Shown: piece after piece, positions 9,946-20,362 of the stretch
How positions within the stretch are numbered: position 1 is the first letter of the stretch
Layout: each line of letters starts with the position of its first letter
NCBI GenBank assembly: GCA_036898135.1
Contig: JBAHVR010000307.1
Location: 62,001 to 126,000, forward strand
Reading direction: 5' to 3'
Length of the DNA: 64,000 nt
DNA from: Oncomelania hupensis
Lineage: Eukaryota; Mollusca; Gastropoda; Littorinimorpha; Pomatiopsidae
Notes under the pieces: model-generated
Seen by the model: only the letters and a program-made list of their open reading frames with translations
What the model was told of the DNA's origin: nothing
Database searches by the model: none
Position numbers and translations under genes: made by a program

Positions 9946-12386
9946 AGCTGGAGGGTTTTTCTGTTTTTAGAGCGGACAGAACCAAGGACTCAGGCAAAAC
10001 TAGAGGTGGAGGAGTTTGCATGTATGTTAATCAAAGATGGTGTAAACAAGTCACTGTGAGGAAGAGTGAATGCAATGTAGATTATGAGTTACTACACGTT
10101 CAGTGTAGGCCATTCTACTTACCCAGAGAAATAGCATGTGTCACTGTCATTGGCCTGTATACCCATCCTAAGTCAAATGCAAAAAGGGTGATTAAGGACA
10201 TAACAGTACTTGTGGAACAGATTCAGACTAGAAAGCCAGATGGGGTAGTGATCATCTGTGGAGACTTCAATGCTCATTGTACATTGAAAATTCCCAAGTT
10301 CTACCAACAAACCACAGTAAAAACCAGGAAAGACAGAACCCACGATGTTCTGTATGTCAACATCAAAGACGCCTACACCTCTGTACAGAAGCCTCGCATA
10401 GGAAAGTCAGACCATCACTCTGTGCTTTTTCTTCCTAAATACAGACAGAAGTTGAAAACAAAACCTGCAGAGAAGAGAAGAGTGAAGGTCTGGAACAAGG
10501 AAGGCATAGAGAAGCTGCAAGCATGCTTTGAATGTACAGATTGGGAAGTGTTTGAGGATGGAGATATAGATAAAATGACAGACACTATTAGTAGTTATAT
10601 TAATTTTTGTGAGGATCTATGCATCAAAGAGAGAACAGTCACAATATACCCCAACCAGAAGCCATGGGTTACAAAAGAGTTCAAAGAAGCACTCAGAAAG
10701 AAACACAATGGCTCTCAGGACAAGAAAAATGTTAAGAAAATCTCAGAAAAATGTAGAAGAAAGTACAAGGAAAAACTAGAGGATAAACTGACTTTGGGAG
10801 ATGCCAATGGCGTGTGGGAGGGAGTGAAGGAAATTACAGGGACTAAAAAGAAGAAGACCACTACCCTTGCGGAGGGAGATCCCGAAGAACTAGCCAATGA
10901 ACTGAACACATTTTATGCCAGATTTGACAAACCAGATGACAAGTTGAATGAAGTGCTCCAAGAGCTGGAAAAAATAGAGCCGGATGAAAATCTGCAGGTC
11001 AGTGAGGAGGAGGTGAAGAGGGTATTTTCTGGACTAAAATCAGGCAAGGCTTGTGGTCCAGATGGCATTCGGCCTCGACTACTAAAAGCATGTGCACAGC
11101 AACTTGCTGCTGTGTTTCAGGGTCTATATAACATGAGTCTGAGGTTAGGGAAAGTACCAGCGCAATGGAAAAAATCCAGAATTGTACCAGTCCCCAAGAA
11201 GGCAATATGCAAGGTGTATAACGATTATAGGCCTATAGCACTCACTCCAGTTGTAATGAAATGCCTAGAAAAACTAATTCTGAAGAGACTACTACAGCAG
11301 ACGGAGAAGGAGCTGGACCCACTACAGTTTGCCTATAAAGCGCACAGAGGAACAGACGATGCCACCATACTGATAGTAAACAGCATTTTGCAGCACCTGG
11401 AAAGGCCGAACTCCTCTGCCAGAGTGCTATACATAGACTTTAGCTCAGCGTTCAACACTGTGAGACCGAGTCTTATATATGAGAAGCTGAAAAACATGTC
11501 TGTCAATGCTCAGATCATCAAATGGGTGATAGATTTCCTGGTAGGTAGGTCTCAGTTTGTAGCTGTTGATGGTGTCTGCTCTAGCACAGTAACAATAAAT
11601 ACAGGGGCACCACAAGGATGTTGTCTCTCACCGACAATCTTTACCCTGTACACCAATGACTGCACTGCTCTCAATCATAACAATAAACTGGTAAAATTTG
11701 CCGACGACTCTGCACTTGTTGGTCTGATAGACAAAGATGATGACGCAGGTTACAGAGAAGATGTAGAACACATGGTGCGGTGGTGCCAGAATAATAGCCT
11801 CGATCTCAATGTTGACAAAACCAGAGAAGTACTGCATGACTTTAGAAGAAAGACAGATGTCCCAACACCCATAGTCATTGATGGCAAGGAAATAGAACGA
11901 GTTCATGAATATAAGTACCTGGGTACTATCATCAATGCAGATCTCACCTGGTCACAGCATATTGACAAGGTGGTAAATAAATGTCACAGCAGGTTGTATT
12001 TCCTCAGGAAATTAAGACAATTCAAAGTAAGTGCTGAGATCCTCGCTATGTTCTATAAGGCCAGCATTGAAAGTATCCTGACATTCAACTTCACTGTCTG
12101 GCTCCATGCTTGCAGTTATGAAGACTGGCACAGACTTGAGAGAGTTATTAGGCAGGCAGAAAAGGTAATTGGCACCGATCTACCAGGCCTGGAAGAGCTG
12201 ATTACCACCAGAACCCTAAAAAAGGCACGTGGTATCGTGGCAGATGATACCCACCCTCTAAACAGTCAGTTCTGCCTGCTTCCTTCCCGGCGCCGGTACC
12301 GTGCAGCGAGGTGCAGAACTGAGAGAATGAGGAGATCATTTGTGCCAATAGCCATTACAACCTTAAACGATGCACTTAAGAAATGA
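9946..12386 (+). CDS. LINE endonuclease (partial)-reverse transcriptase
   Basis: Open for about 813 codons with no stop. The first part is the C-terminal half of an APE-type endonuclease: GDFNAH near 10261 and the catalytic-type SDHHS near 10408. A Lys/Glu-rich linker follows (10440-10980). The reverse transcriptase has SGKACGPDGI (about 11040), YRPIALTPV (about 11227), DFSSAFNTV (about 11437), TGAPQGC (about 11605) and the catalytic FADD (about 11698). The C-terminus, with HPLNSQFCLLPSRRRYR and CRTERMRRSF, is typical of the CR1/L2/Rex1 group in the Jockey lineage. The endonuclease start is missing. An in-frame extension back to 9849 uses only flanking-repeat sequence and no ATG, so no native start remains. 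The open frame implies fairly recent insertion, but 5' truncation makes it non-autonomous. Confidence 0.85.
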
Positions 12387-12461
12387 GAATCTCCAGTCCT
12401 CGATAATAATCTCTACTGACAATGATTAATTTTAGTTTAGAATAAAGATGATGTGTTATTA

Positions 12462-12464
12462 GAT

Positions 12465-12538
<74 letters not shown>

Positions 12539-12544
12539 GTTGTT

Positions 12545-12624
<80 letters not shown>

Positions 12625-12700
12625 TAGTATTATTATTATTATTGCCATTGTTGTTGTTATTATTATTGTTGACATCATCATCATCATCATCATTATTGGC
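12462..12700. repeat. (TTA)n-(TCA)n microsatellite in LINE 3' region
   Basis: About 75 bp of TTA, then about 75 bp of ATC/TCA, with shorter TTA/TTG and ATC runs after. Poly-Met, poly-Ile, poly-Ser and poly-Leu frames over it are artefacts. Confidence 0.95.
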
Positions 12701-13702
12701 GGTTGCAGAAGTAGTTAAATAGATTAATACAGGAATGTGGGATAATTATTCTAATGATTATTGATGTGTTATTAATGGACATTAATTATTGCCAAACTTT
12801 TTATTCAGTCAAGGGTCTGTTGTGATGATATTAAAATTTAATAAGAAGTAAGAAGTAAGAATGTTTTTTATTTATTCTTTGAACTAGCTTTTTATTCTTA
12901 AATTTAATGTGAGGGCATTTACTGGACTCGTAGACCATGTACAGAGTCTTTGCTCTACTGTTTTTACAGATAGATCAATGTCATTATTCTTATTACTAAT
13001 TTAATATAATCTAATGCGTAAATATCTACTGATAATGTTCGATGCATTATTCTTATTAGTAATTTTAAAATGACAATTCTTATTTATTGATAATGTTCTA
13101 TGCATTTTGTTTTAAAAGAATTTCTTTTAGGAAAGAGATAGAGAGCAAGAGAGGGAGATAGAGAGTGCATGTGTATGTGTGCGTGCGCGCGCGAATGGGG
13201 GTATTTGTAGAGAAATGTATAATGTGTAAACCTGAGTTATTTTAATTGAATCATTCTCCTACCCTCAACCTTATCCCATCGGCGAGCCTTTCAGGCCTAT
13301 TTGTTTACAAAACAATCTTCCCACCCTAACATTACCTTTCTTCATGACCTGCTTTTACGGTAAGAGCCATCAATGTAGAATAACTTCCTTAGTAGGAAAA
13401 CAAACAATGACATATCCTCCTTTGTGGAATTTCAGCATTCTCATCCCTCCTGGTACTTGTACATCCAGTAATAGTATTCCAAGTAATCCAGTGTGTAACT
13501 TCACTTTTCACAGCTTTATTTTGTCACACCTGGCAGCGACACAGCGTGATTCCGATTCCCCTTAGACTGCTAAAATCACTAACTCTATTTCTTGGATCTG
13601 TATCTCCTTTATAATTATATGTCATAACTACACCATACAATAGGCCTATATTATTTAGTTATGAACGTGGCATGCGTGAGGGGTTGTGCAGCTGGATGCA
13701 CC

Positions 13703-13750
<48 letters not shown>

Positions 13751-13762
13751 GTGTGTATGTGT
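13703..13762. repeat. (GT)n microsatellite
   Basis: About 25-30 GT units with a few interruptions. The surrounding 12720-13700 is AT-rich and shows no recognised gene. Confidence 0.9.
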
Positions 13763-14046
13763 GAGCGCATGCTTTTCTGTTGTTTTCTTTCCTTATTTTG
13801 GTAGTCTGCTTTTTTGTTTCGTTTCATGACAAAATTTGTGTGCGGCTCGCTGATGCTTTGTGGATGTGAGTGAATGAAGAAATTGTTTTTAGGTCCCGAG
13901 ATATTCACAGGTGTCGGGACCAATTGTGTTTTTAATTGTGTTTTTAATTGTTACTTTTAATGATTTATGCCATTCCCAGACGCGCAAAGCAAATTCTTCT
14001 GTGTGTTACATTTGAAGCGAATAAAGAATCTTATGTCTTATGTCTT

Positions 14047-14355
14047 ATGTAGACAATTTTTACGTATGTGTTTTGTTGATATTTTATAATGATGTTTTAT
14101 ATTCTATATTGTTTTTGTAAACGGGGATTCCATAAATTAGAGTATAGCCTCAGCGACCCTTGCGTGAGATGCCTTTATTGTAAAGTGACAGGCTGGTGGA
14201 GTGCCTTCAGTGTTACCACTAGGGTTGTTTCGGCAGATCTTTTATGCGGATCAGGGGTGAGTCCTCTTTAAGCGAAGTTGTGGTCTTGATTTTGTGGTCC
14301 TGATTCGGCTCTTTGCAGTCCGCTGGACCCTGTAAGCAATGAATAACTAACTAAC
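14047..14355 (+). repeat. Repeat family A, right half
   Basis: This continues family A after the LINE: TTTTGTTGATATTTTATAAT, TTAGAGTATAGCCTCAGCG, AGTGACAGGCTGGTGGAGTG, GGCTCTTTGCAGTCCGCTGG and a terminal AGCAATGAATAACTAACTAAC. All of these occur in the same order, reversed, at 31556-31860. A simple repeat follows directly, as with the other copies. Confidence 0.85.
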
Positions 14356-14853
14356 TTCTTCTTGTTCTCTTCTTCTTCTTCTTCTTCTTCTTCTTCTTCT
14401 TCTTCTTCTTCTTCTTCTTCTTCTTCTTCTTCTCTTCTTCTTCTTCTCCTTCTACTTCTCTTCTTCTTCTTCTTCTTCTTCTTCTCCTTCTTCTTCTCCT
14501 TCTTCTTCTTCTTCTTCTTCTTCTTCTTCTTCTCCTGCTTCTTCTTCTTCTTCTTCTTCTTCTTCTTCTTCTTCTTCTTCTTCTTCTTCTTCTTCTTCTT
14601 CTTCTTCTTCTTCTACTTCTCTTCTTCTTCTTCTTCTTCTTCTTCTTCTTCTTCTTCTTCTTCTTCTTCTTCTCATCTTCTTCTTCTTCTTCTTCTTCTT
14701 CTTCTTCTTCTTCTTCTTCTTCTCATCTTCTTCTTCTTCTTCTTCTTCTTCTTCTTCTTCTTCTTCTTCTTCTTCTTCTTCTCCTTCTTCTTCTTCTTCT
14801 TCTTCTTCTTCTTCTTCTTCTTCTTCTTCTTCTTCTTCTTCTCATCTTCATCT

Positions 14854-14888
<35 letters not shown>

Positions 14889-14977
14889 TTTTCCTTCTTC
14901 TTCTTCTTCTTCTTCTTCTTCTTCTTCTTCTTCTTCTTCTTCTTCTTCTTCTTCTTCTTCTTCTTCTTCTCCTCCTC
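14356..14977. repeat. 620-bp (TTC)n microsatellite
   Basis: The longest simple repeat in the window: nearly pure TTC/CTT with scattered TAC, CAT and TCC interruptions that divide it into blocks. One strand is almost all pyrimidine, so intramolecular triplex is possible. The frame spanning 14362-15108 and its complements are low-complexity read-through. Confidence 0.97.
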
Positions 14978-15491
14978 CTTGCCGTCTTAATCCCTCTCTG
15001 ATTCCACATTTTAGCATCATCAAGAGCTTTGCTCGCTACCTCTCATTTGCAAAAGGGAGAGGGGACAGAAAGTTCAGCATTACAAATAGCCAGAAAATGG
15101 ATCACTAGGCGATGGAAACCTTGGCAAATTTGCATCAAAAGCATTTCTGCAAAGTATGATTCAATGGGCCCGCATCGCTCGATTTTTATAACTACCAGCA
15201 GAAGTTGGCAGCTTCAATGTGTGAGAGGGAGTCGGAAATAGGAGCAGAGGGGCGACGACAGACGACAATGGACGACAACGACGACAATAAAGAAGAAGAA
15301 GAAGAAGAAGAAGAAGAAGAAGAAGAAGAAGAAGAAGAAGAAGAAGAAGAAGAAGAAGAAGAAGAAGAGAGACAGAGAGAAGAGGGAGGTAGACAAATGG
15401 GAGAGGTAGAAAAAATGAAAGAAGGCATATTGCCTGGAGAAACCATCAGGGAGTAAATTTTCTTCTTCTTCTTCTTCTTCTTCTTCTTCTT

Positions 15492-15522
<31 letters not shown>

Positions 15523-15690
15523 TTATTATTATTATTATTATTATATAAATCCTGTAGCGGGACTGGTCAGGCACGGTATTATGTCACTATTTATATATTG
15601 CGCATTCCCTTGTGTCTTCTTTTGTGAGCCATGCGATGCTGTACACTTTTCTTTCCATGTTGAACCAATGTAAACTTTAAAACGCGTGTT
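14978..15690. other. Spacer with (GAA)n and (TTC)n-(TTA)n tracts
   Basis: A unique-looking stretch (14978-15287) is followed by (GAA)n at 15290-15368 and by (TTC)n then (TTA)n at 15460-15544. The two opposite-polarity tracts (GAA then TTC) are about 90 bp apart and form a large imperfect inverted repeat. No gene recognised. Confidence 0.8.
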
Positions 15691-15774
15691 TGACATTTCA
15701 GAGTTTTGTCTTGTGATGCCTACGGAACGGCCTTTTTGTGCCTTTCATTGTTTTTTAAATGTCTGTAATTCACC

Positions 15775-15914
15775 CTCCCCCCTTCACCCCTACTTTTGGC
15801 TAAAATGTCCCCTGGGATATGAGCCTTGTTTCATGCTTGGAATTGTATGTGTTTTGCTAATAAAAGGACAAGGTTCCAAAGTTCCAAAAGTTCCAAAGTT
15901 CCAAAAGTTCCAAA
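15775..15914 (+). repeat. LINE-like 3' end with GTTCCAAA tail
   Basis: GGCTAAAATGTCCCCTGGGA (about 15798), then a polyadenylation-like AATAAAAGG (about 15859), then about five copies of GTTCCAAA. A similar GGCTAAAAAGCCCCCTGGGC lies at about 43570. A poly(A)-like signal followed by a short tandem repeat looks like the 3' terminus of a non-LTR element. An RTE fragment begins directly after it. Confidence 0.45.
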
Positions 15915-16728
15915 GTTCCAAACTCCGCTTTGCGGATGACATTGATGGATTGGCTGGAGAGGAACAAGAACTTGAAAAGCTGGTACAGAGGTTTGACACT
16001 ACCTCCAGAGCCTTTGGAATGAAAATAAGTGCAGAGCAGACCGAAATGATGACCAACAACACTAATGGCATCAACACGAACATCAAAGTCCAAGGCCATT
16101 CACTCAACACGGTGCATAGCTTCAAATATTTAGGAGCCATTGTATCAGACAATGGGTCACGAAAGGAAGTCCTTTCCAGGATTGCACAAATAACTGCTGC
16201 CATGACAAGGTTGAAGCCCATTTGGAAAAACAGGACCATCAGTCTACATTCCAAAGTAAGACTGCTGCGCTTTTTTGTCATCTCCAGCTTCCCATACGCT
16301 TGCGAAACATGGACCCTTCCCGCAGATATACAACGAAGAATACAAAGCATGGCGATGAGGTGTTACAGGAGACTTCTGTGCATTTCCTATACCCAGTACA
16401 TCACCAACGACGAAGTCCGACAGACCATCACACAAGCCATTGGACAACACGATGCTCACAGTGGTGAAGAAACGGAAACTCCGACAATATGGCCACGTCA
16501 CTAGAGCATCAGGCCTTGCAAAGACCATCCTGCAAGGCACGGTGCAAGGAGGCAGAAGAAGATGGAGACCGAAAAAGAAGTGGGAGGACAACATTCGAGA
16601 ATGGACTGGCTTGACACTGAGCGATCTAGCGAAGCCATGAGGGTTGCTGAAGACAGAAAAAGATGGAGAACGCTGGTTAAACGATCATCTGTGGTGCCCC
16701 AACGACTTTTGAGTTACGGAATAGGATA
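15915..16728 (+). pseudogene. RTE-type LINE relic, palm to tail
   Basis: It starts at the catalytic region (LRFADDIDGLAGEEQELE), continues through ISAEQTEMMTNNTNGIN, FKYLGAIVSDNGS and RLLCISYTQ, and ends in the GTTACGGAATAGGATAGG tail. The frame is open to about 16450. There a deletion (ACGATGCTCAC against ACGATGACATGCTCAC in related copies) shifts it, and a second shift follows near 16622. It is 5'-truncated at 15915, immediately after another element's tail. It is close to, but clearly different from, the 54.6-kb copy. Confidence 0.88.
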
Positions 16729-17833
16729 GGCTGCAGCAGAATGAAGAACGAACACTGAAGTTTAACGTCCACACACCCCGCCCACCCTCCCCCCACACCC
16801 CATTGGCGATATGGCAGACGGTGATAACCATTACTTGAATTTTAACAGTATAGGGCCTATATAAACTATCGTACTAATCGGATCGAAAGCTAAAAAGCCA
16901 TTCAAATTTCGAAGCTAATCAAATCCTTGACAGTCTGCCATAAATATCAGCGAAAAACGGTTGATCTTTCAGCACTAAACTGACACAATGGCACGCTCTA
17001 ATGAGAATGGATTTTTTAAGATACTCAAGGGAGTTCCAGCCAATGAACTATAAGACCCGTGTCGCATAAACTACTTCCACTATTAAAATCCTGTCATGGA
17101 GATCATATTTAAGCCCTCTTGCAATACTTCCACAGTAGTAGACTCGTATTTGGTGACATTATTTCACTAAAGCCTTATACGCTCGAAAATGTTTCACAAA
17201 ACATATTGTGGAATGAAAATGTCTCCCTAGCAAATAATGTATTGCATGGGTGTTGTATATAGAATAACGCTGCACAGCTGGAATTTCTTGAGACATTATT
17301 ACGCTTTTTACGCTACAGTTGTCATGCATAGTACGTTACAAAGGAAATATTTCATGTGAAAACATTGTTACAGACAAATTCATGGTTAAAAATATGACAT
17401 TTGATATAGTTGTTTCTTAGAGTCGCAAACTTGTCTTGCACTACGACAGAGTATCATGCTATTCCAATGTTTATGCATTTTCATGCATATTTAGTATTTG
17501 TGGGGGTTTCCACAATGTAAGTTGGCATCACTATTTAAACTATACAGGTGTTGTGCGTAAAGAGTGGTCGCTCAATTGTACTAAATATGACCTCCTGTTC
17601 AATGCGATTCAATTGTCCACGAAAAACTGTCACGACGGAGACATTTTACAGCGGCACTATTTGTATTCAGCCCGCAGGCTGAGGAAAAACAATACTATGA
17701 TTTAAAAGCCTGAAGCGTCTGGCGCCTGTCTAATCTGACTCACTCGCTACCTACTAATCGTGTTGCGCGACGACTCCCAACGAGGAAATGCCCGAACGAG
17801 GGAATAATAATACTGATGGACGTCTGCCCCAAC

Positions 17834-17835
<2 letters not shown>
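16729..17835. other. Intergenic stretch without recognised gene
   Basis: AT-rich, non-repetitive-looking sequence. A 90-codon open frame (17436-17705) resembles nothing I recognise, and I do not call it. Confidence 0.45.

Positions 17836-17909
<74 letters not shown>
17836..17909. repeat. (GA)n microsatellite
   Basis: About 37 pure GA units. A purine-rich AGG/GGA stretch follows to 18090, then (GTT)n at 18096-18115. Confidence 0.95.
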
Positions 17910-17912
<3 letters not shown>

Positions 17913-19416
17913 TTACCATAAGGAAGACATTCGAAGGTGATCGAGATCACAATGAAGGAAGGAAGAAAATGAGAAGAAAGAAGAGGAGGAAAAGAGGAAG
18001 AAGGGAGGAAAGTGGGAAAGGAAGAGGACGACGAGGAGGAGGAGGAGGAGGAAGAATCAGAAAGTGGAGGAGAAGGACAAAGAGGAGAAGGAAATGTTGT
18101 TGTTGTTGTTGTTGTTTTAAATATGATTATACCGGATGTTGACCACTAACCTATGTTCTAGGTAATGTTTCCATGAGGTTTGGTCAAAATCTGTTCAGTG
18201 GTTCTTTAGATACCATGCGCAACTGACAGACAGATCGAGAGACCGACTGACATTTTGCTTGTTCTGATTCCCGACTATTCTTCTTCTTCTTCTTAAGTTG
18301 ATCATCCACAATCAAAATTCAATTATAATTATTCCGACGACCGTGTATTTTTTTGTATTTATATATGTATGTATGTATGCATTTTTGTTTGTTTTGTGGG
18401 TTTGTTTGTTTCTTTGTTTGCAGGAAAAAATACAATGGAATAAAAGCGGTTGGCACTTTCATTTAACATGCAAACACAGGCAATGAAATATAGCCTACTT
18501 GTACAAGGTTAGGCGCATAAACTGCTCCAGAACATTGTTGAACATCTAACATGCAAGCGAAAGGTACAGACTGTCAGCGTCTCCAGGCCTGTGCGAGCCG
18601 TCAGCCGCGACGTCTCACTTCTGTTTCAGAACATCGATAGCGCCCCCTGCCTGCCAACTAGATTTCCTTCCTTTTGCGGTCTTTTCACCGCACCAGGGTT
18701 AGAAGAAGGAAAAGAAAAGAAATTGCATCCTTCAATACTGTCTCTTGTCGTCTTTTTACCGTCGCTTGATGGAAGGTTAGAGAGGGTGATGGAGTTTGGG
18801 GATGGGAAACCGGCAGGGCCTGATCGACCACCAAGCTACCTCTTTCTCTCTAGTCGCCGCCTCGCATGCAGCGCCACTCTCTGCCTCTCAAACAAAACCA
18901 CACACCAACCTTTCCTTGTTTCCATGACCTCGCCGGTGACGTCAGCAGTGTCGTCAAGAAAGGTCGTGAGGTCACAACACAATGACGTCTATTGTGCGTG
19001 GTTCAATGGCAAATGACGTCAAACGAAAGCTCCCAGTCCGGAAATGCCGCGTGAGTTTCAAAATGATTGACGTTTGGTGTGCTGACCCACTCGAACTCGG
19101 GGTGGAAGCATCCTTCCATGAAGACGGTTCCATTTCTCCTCTACAGAAAGCAGCTCTACTCTATTACCTAACAGCAGTTAGAAGAGGGGGGGGGGGGGAC
19201 GTCCAGCAAAACAACCTTGACATAATTATTATATATTCTAAGAAAAAGAAGAATGCGTTGACAACTTCACTACCGACTAAAAGCCAGTGGTAACCCTTTT
19301 CAACTATAGTAAAGTAAACCTCCCCACCCTCCATACTTTCAAGATTGCCAATCCATTCATTCACAGATCAATATATTGTTGTGGTTTCGTGTATGTTTCT
19401 TTGTTACTGGTTGCAG
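17910..19416. other. Spacer; motif-rich, no recognised gene
   Basis: Around 18170-18255 there is a stretch (TTTGGTCAAAATCTGTTCAG then GGTTCTTTAGATACCATGCGC and a GACAGACAG tail) of a kind I associate with repeat-element 3' ends. The frame at 18591-19016 (141 codons) has no motif I know. A G10 run sits near 19190. Confidence 0.4.
18936..19074. promoter_or_regulatory. Cluster of CRE-type motifs
   Basis: Within 140 bp there are two palindromic TGACGTCA sites (about 18937 and 19013) plus TGACGTCT (about 18983) and TGACGTTT (about 19068). TGACGTCA is the canonical CREB/ATF site. No transcription start or flanking gene is recognised, so a regulatory role is speculative. Confidence 0.3.
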
Positions 19417-19520
19417 GGGCGGATCAAAAGTAAAGAAGGGAGGGGTGGGGGGTAGGGGTCCAACTTGTGGCCAGGGTCCAGACACCGTTGGTGTCCAGGG
19501 GCGAAGGCCATGTCGGAGGA
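19417..19520. repeat. hAT-like terminal repeat (left)
   Basis: CAGGGGCGGATCAAAAG at 19417 has the CAGGGGCGGAT start seen at ends of many hAT elements. A similar end in reverse orientation (GATCCGCCCCTG) lies at about 22130-22141. The two could delimit one decayed 2.7-kb element that encloses the hAT relic at 20363-21438. The bases flanking them share GGTTG but not in register, so the pairing is unproven. Confidence 0.4.
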
Positions 19521-20362
19521 GGTGCATTGTAGGCCTCTCCTGAAAGATATTATGGTTAATCACTAGTGTAAATCTATTTCTGTTTGATACGCTCGCGTCT
19601 TTGAGACCTCAATGTGTGCTCACTATGAGTATGACACTGTCACTATTTAAAACAAAAGTACACACACAGTCATAATGCAACATTGCTGAGGAACAAACGA
19701 AAAAGAAACACACCATAGAAACTATTTACAGATAAAGAAATAGAGAGGTGTACGAGCATTTTTGAGTAATGCGCAAACACCCATTGTATGCTTTATTTTA
19801 CTACTATTTTTTTACAAATATCATGTCTGATTTATTTCAGCTCTCAGAAATAGCATCCCTGCTTCCAGTACAATGTCAAAGTGAGCTAAATGTTCAATTT
19901 TAAATGGAATCTTTGGTCAGCTTTGTATACAGTTTTTAGTTTGCTAATCTCTGCATCTAATAATGATTCAAAAATGGGTTTAGAATCATTCGAATCAGCC
20001 AAAACATGCCAGAACCAAAATGCATAATCAGACCATTTATTTATTCCTTTACTTTCTATATAAGTTATGCAGAGACAAATACTTATGTACACAACCCAAC
20101 ATTTATCTATGACGGATTCATTAATTTATATCTCTTTGTTATATACCATATTTTAGGCTGCTTTGTACAGAACATCTCTGTCTAAGTTCGTGTTTCTTCT
20201 AGGTGTAGGTCTTCAGATCTAACAACAAAAGTAGGTCTACGTTTTTGATTGAGAACCATTGAGTATAGAACGGATCAGATCTAAGCTCAACTGAAACTTA
20301 CAACAACAACAACACCAACAAAAATTCTGACGTACTTCTACAGTGTCTTACCTAAGCTGACG

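Larger units (their letters stand above)
9946..14046 (+). mobile_element. CR1/L2/Rex1-type LINE nested in family A
   Basis: A 4.1-kb, 5'-truncated non-LTR retrotransposon. It starts in the middle of the endonuclease domain, continues through reverse transcriptase to a stop at 12386, and has a 1.66-kb 3' region. The element ends in AATAAAGAATC followed by TTATGTC repeats (about 14020-14046), and CR1-like LINEs typically end in short tandem repeats. ATGTAG lies on both sides (9940-9945 and 14047-14052), though part of it is also in the tail repeat. The strongest boundary evidence is that the repeat family it interrupts is continuous at 31556-32159. The 3' region contains a TTA/TCA microsatellite (12462-12700), a (GT)n tract (13703-13762) and otherwise unrecognised sequence. 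Confidence 0.8.

Noticed and set aside
14362..15108. 248-codon frame of Ser/Phe/Leu runs
   Set aside because: It is translation of a (TTC)n microsatellite. All similar poly-residue frames (for example 3014-3355, 12453-12722, 27643-27966, 45207-45467) are artefacts.
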